DNA of 39,207 nucleotides from Patescibacteria group bacterium UBA4664 (GCA_943354575.1 CALRCL010000003.1:1-39207), one strand, 5' to 3'. Numbered from the stretch's first letter, positions 27,204-37,087 are shown. The notes: a model not told the origin generated them from the sequence alone. Numbers and translations: made by a program.

Positions 27204-29666
27204 CTAGGTATATACCGTACTAGGAACATCTCCTCCGTTGAACCTTACAGTGCCGTCAGGATCAATAATGATACTACCAGATGTTATTTCCTTTGAGGCT
27301 TCAACCTTCACATCATGGTAATCAGCAATAGACTCAGCGATATTTTTGCCATAGGTCACTTCTCCCGCCGTTGAGCAAGCTTTCAAAATAACCCTGAATC
27401 GTTTTCCTAAATGCCTTTGATAGTTATTGGATTTTTGGCTATTTGGTAGGCCTAACAGATAGTCGTCGGTGTCAATTCTTTGCCCTTCCGTACCAAGTAA
27501 TATTCCTTCCGGGTTGGCGTGCCCATCTATTACGAAGTTTTCCAGGCCGCTGTCTTCTTCGGGTATTCGACCGTTTGCTCGTTCCCTATTGCCAACAGCC
27601 ACCGCCACCTTTGCCATTTCAGTGCTATCGTTGGCTTCAAAAAAGAAAAGCCCGTCGTCTCCGAATAATTTATGAAAGCTTGAGCCCACGTCATCAACAG
27701 CACCGTTCCAATCGGATCTTGCACCTACAACGATATTTTTTACAGTTAAAGCACCGGATTTCCAGCTGATCAATTGTTCATGTAATAATTCGGGCTGATA
27801 ACGCATAAAATTATAAATGCCAAATGTTTCTACTATTGCCAAAGCCTCTTCGGTGCCAAAACGCTCTACATATGTTGTAAGTGCCTCTGCTTGTTGTGCT
27901 ATACGTTGACCCTGCTCTGCCAGAGTGCCATCAATATCTTCTGGATTCACGCTAGTTCGCATTTCGTCATTTTTATACAATCTTCGCCTTAATGAAGAGT
28001 AGCTAGCCCATGATGCAAACATCTCCTGCGCCAACTGTGGTGGTATGCCAAGACTTTCGAGGCGCTTACTTAGCTCCGGCAAATCTACAATCTTGGGCTT
28101 TGATTCAATATTTATTGAGCTTAATTGTCCAATTTCTCTGGCTGGTCGCCAGTACTCTTGATAGGCCAGCTCTGATTCATGACCAATCTTCCAATCGCTG
28201 CAATATCTTTCGACTGTACTAGGTTCTTTTCTACTCACTTCAAATAGCCCTCTAACCCCAATGTCTTCGATTGTCAGCCCGTATTTTTGAATTTCATCTA
28301 TGGATCTGACTATTTCATTGGCGGTAGTCTCAGGATTTTGGCCATTTAGTATTACCTTTTGTATTTCACGGCGCAGAGAATCGTCCAAGCTCTTGATTGA
28401 TGCTTCTATTATTGAAGCTGCTCGCCCTAATGCAATTGGGTATTCTGCTCTAGCGATATCACTCATAAGAGCTAGGTTTGAATCTGCCGAAACATTGGCC
28501 AGCCTTAGGCCTTCGGCAATATTTTTGGCACGCTCTACTGGATTATCGTTGGCATAAAATTGCGCTGATAATCCCTGTATGTAATCATCAGCTATGCCCT
28601 TGTCATCGCAATATTCTTTCATTATTTTCAGCGAGGCTATGTCCTCTTCCCTAAATCTTGCCAAATCTACTCCGTAGCCAGGATTTAGCAATCTATAGAG
28701 TTCTCGCAAGCCCTTTTGGGGGTCATCCGAACCATACATTGCGTTAGCAGCTTTTAGGGCACTCATAGGGTCTTCAAAGTTTGCAAGTTCTTGTGCAACT
28801 GAGCTTATATCTGGATTAAATTCCTCTTCGGCACTTTTGCGCTGGCCCAAAGATTCAATAGCCAGGCTAAGTGAGGCTAAATAGCGGGCAGACTTTTCTT
28901 TGTCGCCTATTGATATAACTTTTTTTAGTAAAGTTTTGTTATATTCCTGTAGTTCATATTTTTTAATGGCGTCTATGGAGCCTGCCGTTTTAGCCAAATC
29001 ACTACCTCCAGACTCCAATAGTTCCGTCAAAGAACTCTGCTGATCTGCGGCTAGCCAAAACTCGCTAGGTATATCAGCTGCTGAATCAGGGTCTGCAGAC
29101 CTAGTGATTATCCAATCTGTCACAGCTTCACTGACACCCTTAACTTTCAGTTCTTGCCTTAGCTCATCTTGCTTTTGTTGACATAATTTTTCCAACGTTG
29201 TCTTGATGTCACTTTTAGTTTTAGGCTCTAGCTCCACATATTCTAAGACGCGCTCTAAGTGCTGTGAATCTTGTGGCGATGATGATACAAGGTCTTTAGC
29301 GAGATCAAAATGCCCATCTTGGACAAGCTTTACCACGGCTAAATCAAGAGTATAAGTATAGCTGTCATTTATGCGATACGTACTATTGCCTGCTTGGCGC
29401 CTTATTCTGAGATTTCTTAATGCCAACTGTAGCTCATCCTTCGAAGAGGTGGTGCTGGCTTTTTCCAAAATTCCAACCAATTCATCCTCAGGAACATTTT
29501 CTATTCCTAGTCTCTTTAGGCTAGCGCTTGTCTCCTCATTTGCTGCTGGGCCTGTAATGTACTCAGAATTCTGGCCATTTTCTTGAGCAAGAGCTTTTAG
29601 TTCGTCATAAATAGTGCTCGGGCCTTGTTTGGGCCCGTTTTCACCTGATTTTAATTCTTTTGACAT
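27204..29666 (-). CDS. 820-aa protein: helical N-terminal region and C-terminal caspase-like/CHAT-like His-Cys domain
   Basis: C-terminus NFVIDGHANPEG...RFRVILKACSTAGEVTYGKNIAESIADYHDVKVEASKEITSG. Confidence 0.65.
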   Translation of the reverse strand: MSKELKSGENGPKQGPSTIYDELKALAQENGQNSEYITGPAANEETSASLKRLGIENVPEDELVGILEKASTTSSKDELQLALRNLRIRRQAGNSTYRINDSYTYTLDLAVVKLVQDGHFDLAKDLVSSSPQDSQHLERVLEYVELEPKTKSDIKTTLEKLCQQKQDELRQELKVKGVSEAVTDWIITRSADPDSAADIPSEFWLAADQQSSLTELLESGGSDLAKTAGSIDAIKKYELQEYNKTLLKKVISIGDKEKSARYLASLSLAIESLGQRKSAEEEFNPDISSVAQELANFEDPMSALKAANAMYGSDDPQKGLRELYRLLNPGYGVDLARFREEDIASLKIMKEYCDDKGIADDYIQGLSAQFYANDNPVERAKNIAEGLRLANVSADSNLALMSDIARAEYPIALGRAASIIEASIKSLDDSLRREIQKVILNGQNPETTANEIVRSIDEIQKYGLTIEDIGVRGLFEVSRKEPSTVERYCSDWKIGHESELAYQEYWRPAREIGQLSSINIESKPKIVDLPELSKRLESLGIPPQLAQEMFASWASYSSLRRRLYKNDEMRTSVNPEDIDGTLAEQGQRIAQQAEALTTYVERFGTEEALAIVETFGIYNFMRYQPELLHEQLISWKSGALTVKNIVVGARSDWNGAVDDVGSSFHKLFGDDGLFFFEANDSTEMAKVAVAVGNRERANGRIPEEDSGLENFVIDGHANPEGILLGTEGQRIDTDDYLLGLPNSQKSNNYQRHLGKRFRVILKACSTAGEVTYGKNIAESIADYHDVKVEASKEITSGSIIIDPDGTVRFNGGDVPSTVYT

Positions 29667-29691
29667 GCTACCAATATTGTAACATAAGGAC

Positions 29692-30561
29692 TTATAATAC
29701 TAATTTTTCCTTCACCGCCACTGGACACAATCCATTGTGCTTCTTGTCGCACTCTTTGCAGCAAATAAACAGCTGGTGGCAATCTGGCTTGGCGCAATCA
29801 ATGTATCGGTCGCTAGATTTTTTACAGTGCGCGCATTTGCTCAGCACCTTCTGGCCACTCTTGCTGTCGCCGTTGGTTGTCATGCGCTCATCAAACACGA
29901 AGTTTTTGCCTATAAAGTAGCCGTCGGGGTATTTTTCGAGGTATTTTACAATCCCGCCTTCTAGCTGGTAGACATCGGTAAAGCCCTCTTCGGCAAGTAA
30001 CGCTGTGGCTTTTTCGCAGCGGATTCCGCCAGTACAGTATGTAACTACTTTTTTATTCTTATCTATCTTCAGGTTCTTGATTTTTTCGGGTAGCTCATAA
30101 AACTTGACCGTGTTGGGCTGTATCGCACCGTCAAACCGCCCAACCTCGTACTCATAATTATTGCGCATATCTACCACCACCATATCTTCGCCCCTTTCAA
30201 AGAGCTGATGCATTGATTTAGGCGTTAGGTATTGGCCGGTTTTTTTCATATCGACCTTTTTACCGAGCGTCACTATCTCGGGCCGGTACTTGACTATCAT
30301 TTTTGGGAAAGGCATTTTACCAGCCGGGGTACGTTTGAATACGATACCTCCAAAGCTCGGGTGGGCGTTCATGTACTCAACATATTGCCTGAGCTCGGAG
30401 CGATGGCCGGCTACGGTACCGTTAATTCCCTCTTCGCTAATTAAAATACGGCCCTTCAAGCCGATGCCAGTACAGACCAGCTTGTGCTGTGTGGTTTCGA
30501 ACTTCGGGTCAGCGATATCTACGAATTTATAATAAAGTAGTACAAAAATGTTATTCGACAT
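29692..30561 (-). CDS. trhO: Rhodanese-domain tRNA uridine(34) hydroxylase
   Basis: VVTYCTGGIRCEKATALLAEEGF; Cys-rich C-terminus. Confidence 0.92.
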   Translation of the reverse strand: MSNNIFVLLYYKFVDIADPKFETTQHKLVCTGIGLKGRILISEEGINGTVAGHRSELRQYVEYMNAHPSFGGIVFKRTPAGKMPFPKMIVKYRPEIVTLGKKVDMKKTGQYLTPKSMHQLFERGEDMVVVDMRNNYEYEVGRFDGAIQPNTVKFYELPEKIKNLKIDKNKKVVTYCTGGIRCEKATALLAEEGFTDVYQLEGGIVKYLEKYPDGYFIGKNFVFDERMTTNGDSKSGQKVLSKCAHCKKSSDRYIDCAKPDCHQLFICCKECDKKHNGLCPVAVKEKLVL

Positions 30562-30681
30562 AATCCAAAGATTATAGCAATAAATAACTTCTTATTCCAG
30601 GAGAGCATGCTTGCTTTAGATATTGATATCTGGTAAAACTTATAACGATGCTTATCAATATTTCCGACCTAGAGGAGAAGC

Positions 30682-31440
30682 ATGGCACTAGAACTACAAG
30701 ACAGACTGTTCGAACTTCCGGATATCCAGCCGCCCTGTAATTTCAGGAGGGCCCTACTTAAACTTAGCGGTGAAGCCCTCATGGGCAGCCAAGAGTCTGG
30801 CATCGATGCCGATGTCATCAGAAGATTTGCTCAAGAAATTGTGATCGCTCGTCAAGATCTTGATGTAGAGCTAGCCGTGGTGGTAGGTGGCGGCAACTTC
30901 TGGAGAGGCAAGCAGCATCCAGAGATGGACCGCAACCAAGCAGATTTCGCGGGCATGCTGGCAACAGTAATGAACGGGCTTTGCTTGCAAGACCACCTCG
31001 AAAAGCTCAATCAACCAACTCGAGTTATGTCAGCAATTAGTATGGAGAAGGTTGCCGAACCCTACATTCGACGGCGTGCCATCAGGCACCTCGAAAAAGG
31101 TCGGGTTGTAATCTTGGCTGGAGGCACAGGCAACCCGACCTTCACTACCGATACTGCAGCCGCACTACGGTCGGTCGAAATCGAAGCCGAAGTACTGCTG
31201 ATGGCCAAAAATGGTGTCAATGGAGTTTACTCTGCAGACCCCAAAACTAACCCTGACGCAGTTCGCTACAAGGAGCTAACCTACCTTGATATCATCAATG
31301 ATGATCTACAAGTAATGGACCCCACGGCCGCAACCCATGCCATGGAAAACCATATGCCGATTGTTGTTTTCGATGGTTTGCGCGAAGGTGGCCTCGAGGA
31401 AGCCCTCGTCAACCCATATTCGGGAACCGTTATTAAATAG
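30682..31440 (+). CDS. pyrH: Uridylate kinase
   Basis: RRALLKLSGEALMG, VVGGGNFWRG, GTGNPTFTTDTAAALR. Confidence 0.95.
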   Translation: MALELQDRLFELPDIQPPCNFRRALLKLSGEALMGSQESGIDADVIRRFAQEIVIARQDLDVELAVVVGGGNFWRGKQHPEMDRNQADFAGMLATVMNGLCLQDHLEKLNQPTRVMSAISMEKVAEPYIRRRAIRHLEKGRVVILAGGTGNPTFTTDTAAALRSVEIEAEVLLMAKNGVNGVYSADPKTNPDAVRYKELTYLDIINDDLQVMDPTAATHAMENHMPIVVFDGLREGGLEEALVNPYSGTVIK

Positions 31441-31456
31441 CTCTCTCTAGAGAGCT
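31439..31456 (+). other. Hairpin at the pyrH stop codon
   Basis: AGCTCTCT-CT-AGAGAGCT. Confidence 0.5.
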
Positions 31457-31460
31457 CTAC

Positions 31461-31498
31461 TAGTCGCTTGCAATTACTGCAGGCGACTATTTTATTTA
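31461..31498 (+). terminator. pyrH intrinsic terminator
   Basis: TAGTCGCTTGCA-ATTAC-TGCAGGCGACTA then TTTTATTTA. Confidence 0.85.
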
Positions 31499-31501
31499 TA
31501 A

Positions 31502-31780
31502 TTAAGATTTACGGCGGCGTTTTTTGATAACGAAAGTTATGAAAGCTATAATAGCTACAAAATAAATTCCGAGCACCAATAGTAGAGCTGAGTCGTTGAG
31601 CACCGCAAAAAATGGCAGGATAAAAAACAACCCGAGCCCTAGCACTAACAATCCGATTACGACATCGCCAAATACTCCGGCTTGGTAATCTTCGTGCGGT
31701 GTTTGGTAGGATTGGTTCTCGTGCTTCTTTTTATGTTCATGCTTGGCGTGGCTGTTTTTGCTCATTTTAAAGTCTTTCAT
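31502..31780 (-). CDS. Small membrane protein with His/Lys-rich N-terminus
   Basis: KHEHKKKHENQSYQTPHEDYQ followed by two hydrophobic segments. Confidence 0.7.
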   Translation of the reverse strand: MKDFKMSKNSHAKHEHKKKHENQSYQTPHEDYQAGVFGDVVIGLLVLGLGLFFILPFFAVLNDSALLLVLGIYFVAIIAFITFVIKKRRRKS

Positions 31781-31801
31781 ATTATTTATATTAAATATAT
31801 T

Positions 31802-32770
31802 CTAACTCTTTTTTAGGATTAATTCTATCTCATCAAGGGCCTCTTGTGGCGAGTGAGTCTCCATTAGTTTGGCCCGAACTTTGGCCGAACCGTCGAAGCC
31901 ACTAATATAGAGCTTGAAGAATTTCTTGAGTGGCTCAAATGATTTGCTATCTCCCCAAGTTTTTTGATAGAGGCCAATATGCTCTACCAGGATTCCTAGC
32001 ATCTCGGCTAGGCTGTGCTCAGTTTGGGTTTCGTCGAAAACAAATAAATTTTGAAATACTCCCCGCCCAATCATAACTCCATCGACTCCGGTTTGTTTGG
32101 CTCTATCACTAGCCTCTGCCCTAGTGAGGACATCGCCATTACCAATTATGACTGTATTGGGCGAAATCTCATCGCGCAAAGCGACGGCCTTTTTGACTTC
32201 GTCCCAATGAGCAGGCACTTTGCTCATTTCTTTTTTGGTGCGACCATGCACAATAATGGCATCTAGCTTTTGTTGCAATAAAAACCCAATCCATTTTTCG
32301 GTATCGATAGTGTTAAACCCAATGCGAGTTTTAACACTAACTGGCACCTTACCATTGGCACCCTTAATCGTTGCGGCTATTACCTTGCTGGCTAGTTCGG
32401 GGTTTTGGATCATCGCGCTACAGGCGCCTTTTTTGATCATATCTTTTACGGGGCAGCCCATATTGATATCAATGCCGGCAAAGCCCATGGCAACCAAGTC
32501 TTGAGCCATAGTGAAGTAGTTGTCAGGATTAATACCCCAAATCTGAGCAATTACAGGGCCTTCGCTAGGACTTAAACGCAAGCGTGAGCTGATAGCTTCT
32601 TTACCGGGGCTACAATAGCCGTCGGCATTGGCAAATTCGGTCATCATCAGATCAGCTGGCGCATGCTTGGCGACTATTTGTCTAAAAACCGTGTCTGTTA
32701 CGTCGTCCATCGGCGCCAAAACACAAAATGGTTGTTTAGATTCTTTAAGATTTTGCCAGATGTTATTCAT
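31802..32770 (-). CDS. dus: tRNA-dihydrouridine synthase
   Basis: LAPMDDVTDTVFRQI, GIDINMGCPVKDMIKKGACSAM. Confidence 0.93.
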   Translation of the reverse strand: MNNIWQNLKESKQPFCVLAPMDDVTDTVFRQIVAKHAPADLMMTEFANADGYCSPGKEAISSRLRLSPSEGPVIAQIWGINPDNYFTMAQDLVAMGFAGIDINMGCPVKDMIKKGACSAMIQNPELASKVIAATIKGANGKVPVSVKTRIGFNTIDTEKWIGFLLQQKLDAIIVHGRTKKEMSKVPAHWDEVKKAVALRDEISPNTVIIGNGDVLTRAEASDRAKQTGVDGVMIGRGVFQNLFVFDETQTEHSLAEMLGILVEHIGLYQKTWGDSKSFEPLKKFFKLYISGFDGSAKVRAKLMETHSPQEALDEIELILKKS

Positions 32771-32781
32771 ATATTTTGGAT

Positions 32782-33594
32782 TTAAAAATGAGAATGCTCT
32801 GAATACTTTTTTAGTATCAGGCTATGGACTATCGTCTTGTCGTCTCCATAGACCTTGCTCTGGTGGGTAAAATGCTCTAGTAGGTCGTTATTGACCGGCT
32901 CATAAATAAACCCCCTCAGACCCTCAACGTTACGACATACCACCACCGCGCCTGCAGGCATAGTATCGCAGATTTGACGCATGATTAGCGGCTTTGGTTT
33001 GGCCAATGCTGCCACAACGATATGGGTATAACCCGAGTAATCATGCTCCGCCGCGTCACAATACCTGATGCTAATTGTCTTATCTAGCCCCAGCTCAGAT
33101 ATAATTTTGGTGGATAGAACAACAGCTTCGGGATTATTGTCTATAATTGTGATTTTACAATTATTCTGTTTGCTATAGGCGATTGCTGTTTCGGGAAACG
33201 GCCCTCCACCAATAAATACAACTTTTGATTCGGGCGTAAAACCAGCTTCTAGGGATTCCTTTTTAGCAAACTCAAAGGTACGGCCGATGAATTGATCCTT
33301 AAGAAAGTCTATTTTGCCAGAAACGATATCGAGGTAGGTGGATGTCTCCAGAAAAACCTCAAACAATTCATAAACGCGTCGAGTTTGGTGAGCTAAATTA
33401 CGAAAGTGTGCAGTATCTAAAAGCTCCTTCGATAGTTCATTGTACTGACGATCACGAGCGATGTTCTCTAACTGTTCTATGAGTGTGGTAAAGTCTTCAC
33501 TCAAAAAAACCGCTGGAGACTTTTCGGCGGCACAGAGCTCGGCGGTGATTGCTTCGATGTCAGATTTAAAATTATTATAAAGGTTATTTTTCAC
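32782..33594 (-). CDS. Nicotianamine synthase-like (NAS/CntL-type) protein
   Basis: VVFIGGGPFPETAIAYSKQNNCKITIIDNNPEAV..., PAGAVVVCRNVEGLRGFIYEPVNNDLLEHF, DKTIVHSLIL match the NAS fold pattern. Confidence 0.7.
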   Translation of the reverse strand: MKNNLYNNFKSDIEAITAELCAAEKSPAVFLSEDFTTLIEQLENIARDRQYNELSKELLDTAHFRNLAHQTRRVYELFEVFLETSTYLDIVSGKIDFLKDQFIGRTFEFAKKESLEAGFTPESKVVFIGGGPFPETAIAYSKQNNCKITIIDNNPEAVVLSTKIISELGLDKTISIRYCDAAEHDYSGYTHIVVAALAKPKPLIMRQICDTMPAGAVVVCRNVEGLRGFIYEPVNNDLLEHFTHQSKVYGDDKTIVHSLILKKYSEHSHF

Positions 33595-33666
33595 CGAAAT
33601 ACCATAGCATAAAAATGCTTATAATTCTAGTCACATTATGGCAATAAAAGCGTTATAATAGTCTGT

Positions 33667-35151
33667 ATGCCAGAAGAAAAACACAAGACTCAGCGCAAGA
33701 ATTCGAAAAAAGAGCAAGATAAGCCAGATTTTGTGTATGACCCCGAAAGTGACGAATTTCAGCAGTCTCGCGAGGCGCTGGCGCTGGAGCTTGACCCAAT
33801 TAAAAGCAATTCTGACAACACCTTATTGGACTCCAAGCTACTCCAAAAGAAAGCCAAGAGGAAAAAAAGAATCAAACGAACAATCATACTTACATTGCTA
33901 TTTTTACTTTTGCTGGGTGCTGGTGTATTTACATACCTAGTCATTAAGGCCGGTAAAATCAGCACCAACCCATTTAACCTCTCTAGTAAGCTCAAGGGTG
34001 AAGACGAAGGGCGCGTCAATATTATGCTGCTTGGGGTTGGCGACCCAGGGCACGAAGGCGAAACGCTGGCCGATACGAATATGGTCATTAGCATCGATAC
34101 CAGAAATAACAAAGTTGCAATGATCAGTATCCCCCGCGACACCAGAGTATATATACCCGGCGAGGGCTACGCAAAAATCAACAATGCCCATGCTATTGGT
34201 GAGAATAAAACACCTCCTCAGGGTATTGAAATAGCCCAAAAAACTATCGAACAAACACTGGATATACCAATACATTATTATGTACGAGCCAACTTCTCAG
34301 GCCTCAAACATGCCGTTGATGCTGTTGGCGGTATTGATATAGATGTCAAAGACGCTCTGTATGACCCCGAGTACCCCTGTGAAAAAAATGAGGGGCGAAG
34401 CTGTGGTTTCAAAATTAGCGCCGGCCAAACTCAGATGGACGGCTCGACGGCACTAAAGTATGCCCGATGCCGCAAGGGCAACTGTGGAGACGACTTTGGT
34501 CGAGCTTTGCGCCAGCAAGAGGTCTTGCAGGCTCTCCGCACCAAAGCCGCTAGTACAAAAACTCTTTCTGACCCCAAAAAACTCAGCGGTCTTATTGAGG
34601 CAGCAGCCAATAACATCAAGACCAATATGAGCCTTTCTGAAATGCAACGGGCTTATGAATTAAGTAAAAAGATATCACCCGAAAATATTATCGATGCAGT
34701 TCTTTCCTTAAACCCCAATGGATTCCTGAAGTCTGATCCCTCAAGCAGTGATTTGCTACCAGCGGCTGGCAACTTTGATGAGATCAAAAAATTCGTCAAA
34801 GACATATTCATCTTTGGTCCAATCTGGGCGGAAGATCCAAAAATAGTGTTGCAAAATGGAACCTCTGTAGTCGGTATCGCTGGGAAGCTAAATATTAAAC
34901 TGACTAATTCTGGAGTGCCTATCACGGTTTTAGAAATCCAAAACTCCGATACCAGAGATTACACCACCAGCGAAATAATTGATTATACTGATGGCAAAAT
35001 GCCCAATACCATTAAGTACCTTGAAGATCTACTCGGAGTTAAGGCTACTCTGTCAGATAAAGCCTCTAGGCCTCCGTCGGGCGAAGACATTACCGTTATT
35101 TTAGGCACCGACTATGCCGATAAAATTACCCAATACGGCACAGCTGACTAG
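33667..35151 (+). CDS. LytR-CpsA-Psr (LCP) family protein with LytR_C domain
   Basis: NIMLLGVGDPGHEGETLADTNMVISIDTRNNKVAMISIPRDTRVYIPG..YAKINNAHAIG; C-terminal LytR_C-like domain. Confidence 0.93.
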   Translation: MPEEKHKTQRKNSKKEQDKPDFVYDPESDEFQQSREALALELDPIKSNSDNTLLDSKLLQKKAKRKKRIKRTIILTLLFLLLLGAGVFTYLVIKAGKISTNPFNLSSKLKGEDEGRVNIMLLGVGDPGHEGETLADTNMVISIDTRNNKVAMISIPRDTRVYIPGEGYAKINNAHAIGENKTPPQGIEIAQKTIEQTLDIPIHYYVRANFSGLKHAVDAVGGIDIDVKDALYDPEYPCEKNEGRSCGFKISAGQTQMDGSTALKYARCRKGNCGDDFGRALRQQEVLQALRTKAASTKTLSDPKKLSGLIEAAANNIKTNMSLSEMQRAYELSKKISPENIIDAVLSLNPNGFLKSDPSSSDLLPAAGNFDEIKKFVKDIFIFGPIWAEDPKIVLQNGTSVVGIAGKLNIKLTNSGVPITVLEIQNSDTRDYTTSEIIDYTDGKMPNTIKYLEDLLGVKATLSDKASRPPSGEDITVILGTDYADKITQYGTAD

Positions 35152-35212
35152 CGAAGTTAACAAAATAATAGAATTTATTGTATAATCAGCTTAATTAACA
35201 AGGAGTTTTACA

Positions 35213-35779
35213 ATGGATTTAGTGTATTCGCCATCTCGCAGTTCAATGATATTAAGAAGCGCTGTCAATATCCTATTTGGGGCGGTTATTATTCTGTTCC
35301 CAGGCATTAGTTTACTGGTAGTGGCAGTTGCCTTTGCAGTCAATTTATTGGTACTAGGGATGTTTATGATATTTGAACCGACCATCGATAACCAGAATAA
35401 ACATGCCGTCCTAACTGTTATGCTGGGTATTCTAACGGTCGGCGCAGGAGTCTATGTGCTGTCTCGACCACTAGCAGGAATCGCCGTACTAAGCCTACTC
35501 TTTGCCGCCTGGGCGCTACTTTATGGCATCATCGATCTTATGATCGGCTTGAGACTATCAGACTCAAAAAACAAGAGCAGCTGGGTATTTTTGCTAGCCG
35601 GGCTAATATCAGTAATCTTTGCAGTCTACTTGGCGTTTAATCCGCTCGAGGGCAGCCTAACACTATTATGGATAGTGGGCGTTTATTCGATAGCGATTGG
35701 TTTGGTGCTAGCCTTTGAAGTGGCCGCTAGCAATCGAGGTAAAAAGGCTATTAAGGCTGTCCCCAAAGGCAAAAAATAA
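35213..35779 (+). CDS. DUF308/HdeD-like membrane protein
   Basis: Multi-TM; similar to 36545..37081; GGAG ribosome binding site. Confidence 0.8.
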   Translation: MDLVYSPSRSSMILRSAVNILFGAVIILFPGISLLVVAVAFAVNLLVLGMFMIFEPTIDNQNKHAVLTVMLGILTVGAGVYVLSRPLAGIAVLSLLFAAWALLYGIIDLMIGLRLSDSKNKSSWVFLLAGLISVIFAVYLAFNPLEGSLTLLWIVGVYSIAIGLVLAFEVAASNRGKKAIKAVPKGKK

Positions 35780-36462
35780 TGGATCGAGCCGATGTTCAGA
35801 GCAAGGCAGCCGGAACATTTAGCGACTACCTTTCTGGAATATTTGCCTGGATGTTCGCTGGGCTTTCTGCTAGTGGGCTTGTCGGATATTTAATCGCCAA
35901 TAGCGGAGATAGCATTAAGGCGCTGTTCTTGAACCCAATATCATTTTTTGTGCTAATTATCGCTCAGTTCGGGCTTGTAATATTCTTGAGTGCGCGCATC
36001 ACCAAGCTATCTGCCAATGCAGCCCGTGCGCTGTTTATGGCCTACGCCGTTAGCGTCGGGGCGACACTATCGACAATATTCTTAGTGTATACATCGAGCT
36101 CCATAATGCGCGTCTTCTTTATTACTGGCAGTATGTTCTTGGTGATGGCAATAGTCGGATACCTGACAAAAGTCGATCTCAGCAAGTTTGGTGCTCTACT
36201 CATAATGGGCCTTGTTGGAATCATTATTGCTAGCGTTGTAAATATCTTTCTGGGCTCCGACTCACTCCAAATGATAGTTTCGTATTTGGGTGTCGGCATT
36301 TTCTTGGGCCTGACGGCCTATGATGTTCAGAAAATCAAAAAGCTATACGCCGAATTCGGAAGCGCCGGAAACCTCGCAATCTTGGGTGCTCTTAGTTTGT
36401 ACCTAGATTTTTTGAATCTTTTTCTGTTTTTACTGAGAATCTTCGGAGTGAGCAAAGATTAA
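35779..36462 (+). CDS. Bax inhibitor-1 (BI-1/YccA) family membrane protein
   Basis: Multi-TM with GLTAYDVQKIKKLYAEFG...LGALSLYLDFLNLFLFLLRIFG; TAATG overlap with upstream gene. Confidence 0.92.
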   Translation: MDRADVQSKAAGTFSDYLSGIFAWMFAGLSASGLVGYLIANSGDSIKALFLNPISFFVLIIAQFGLVIFLSARITKLSANAARALFMAYAVSVGATLSTIFLVYTSSSIMRVFFITGSMFLVMAIVGYLTKVDLSKFGALLIMGLVGIIIASVVNIFLGSDSLQMIVSYLGVGIFLGLTAYDVQKIKKLYAEFGSAGNLAILGALSLYLDFLNLFLFLLRIFGVSKD

Positions 36463-36544
36463 AGTACTTAACCAGCTCAAAAAACTTGCATAATACATTA
36501 ATAAAGCATTACAATTAAAGATATTAATTTAAGGAGGAGTCATT

Positions 36545-37081
36545 ATGGAGATCGCAGTTTTACCATCGAAGAACGCAATATTAATAAGAGCAGCCCTGAA
36601 TATAGGTCTTGGAGCCATACTATTGATTTGGCCCGGAATCACACTATTGGTTTTGATCTATGCTTTTGCGCTGAACATACTACTGGTGGGGCTATCGACC
36701 CTTTTTGAGCCATCTTACGACAAATCCAGTAAGGGTTCTGTAGTGCACGTCTTATTGGGCATCGTAGGGATTGTAGCTGGCATATACCTAGTCGCAAGAC
36801 CAGAGCTAACAGCCGAAATAATTGCCCTACTTCTAGCTATGTGGGCCATAATTTTTGGTATCGTTGATATCTACCTTGGCTTCACAACCAAAGATGGTGG
36901 CGGCAACTTGTTATTTATCTTGGTAGGTATAGTTTCAGTGATATTTGGTATCTACGTACTAAATAGCCCATTGCAGACAATTCTAGATCTTGTGTATGTA
37001 ATTGGTATCTACTCTCTAATTGTTGGTGTAGTACTAGGCATCCTAGGCCTTGTCTTCTACCCAAAAACTAAGTCAAAATAA
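36545..37081 (+). CDS. DUF308/HdeD-like membrane protein, paralogue of 35213..35779
   Basis: Shared pattern ILIRAALNIGLGAILLIWPGITLLVLIYAFALNILLVGLSTLFEPSYDKSSK. Confidence 0.8.
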   Translation: MEIAVLPSKNAILIRAALNIGLGAILLIWPGITLLVLIYAFALNILLVGLSTLFEPSYDKSSKGSVVHVLLGIVGIVAGIYLVARPELTAEIIALLLAMWAIIFGIVDIYLGFTTKDGGGNLLFILVGIVSVIFGIYVLNSPLQTILDLVYVIGIYSLIVGVVLGILGLVFYPKTKSK

Positions 37082-37087
37082 TTTCTT

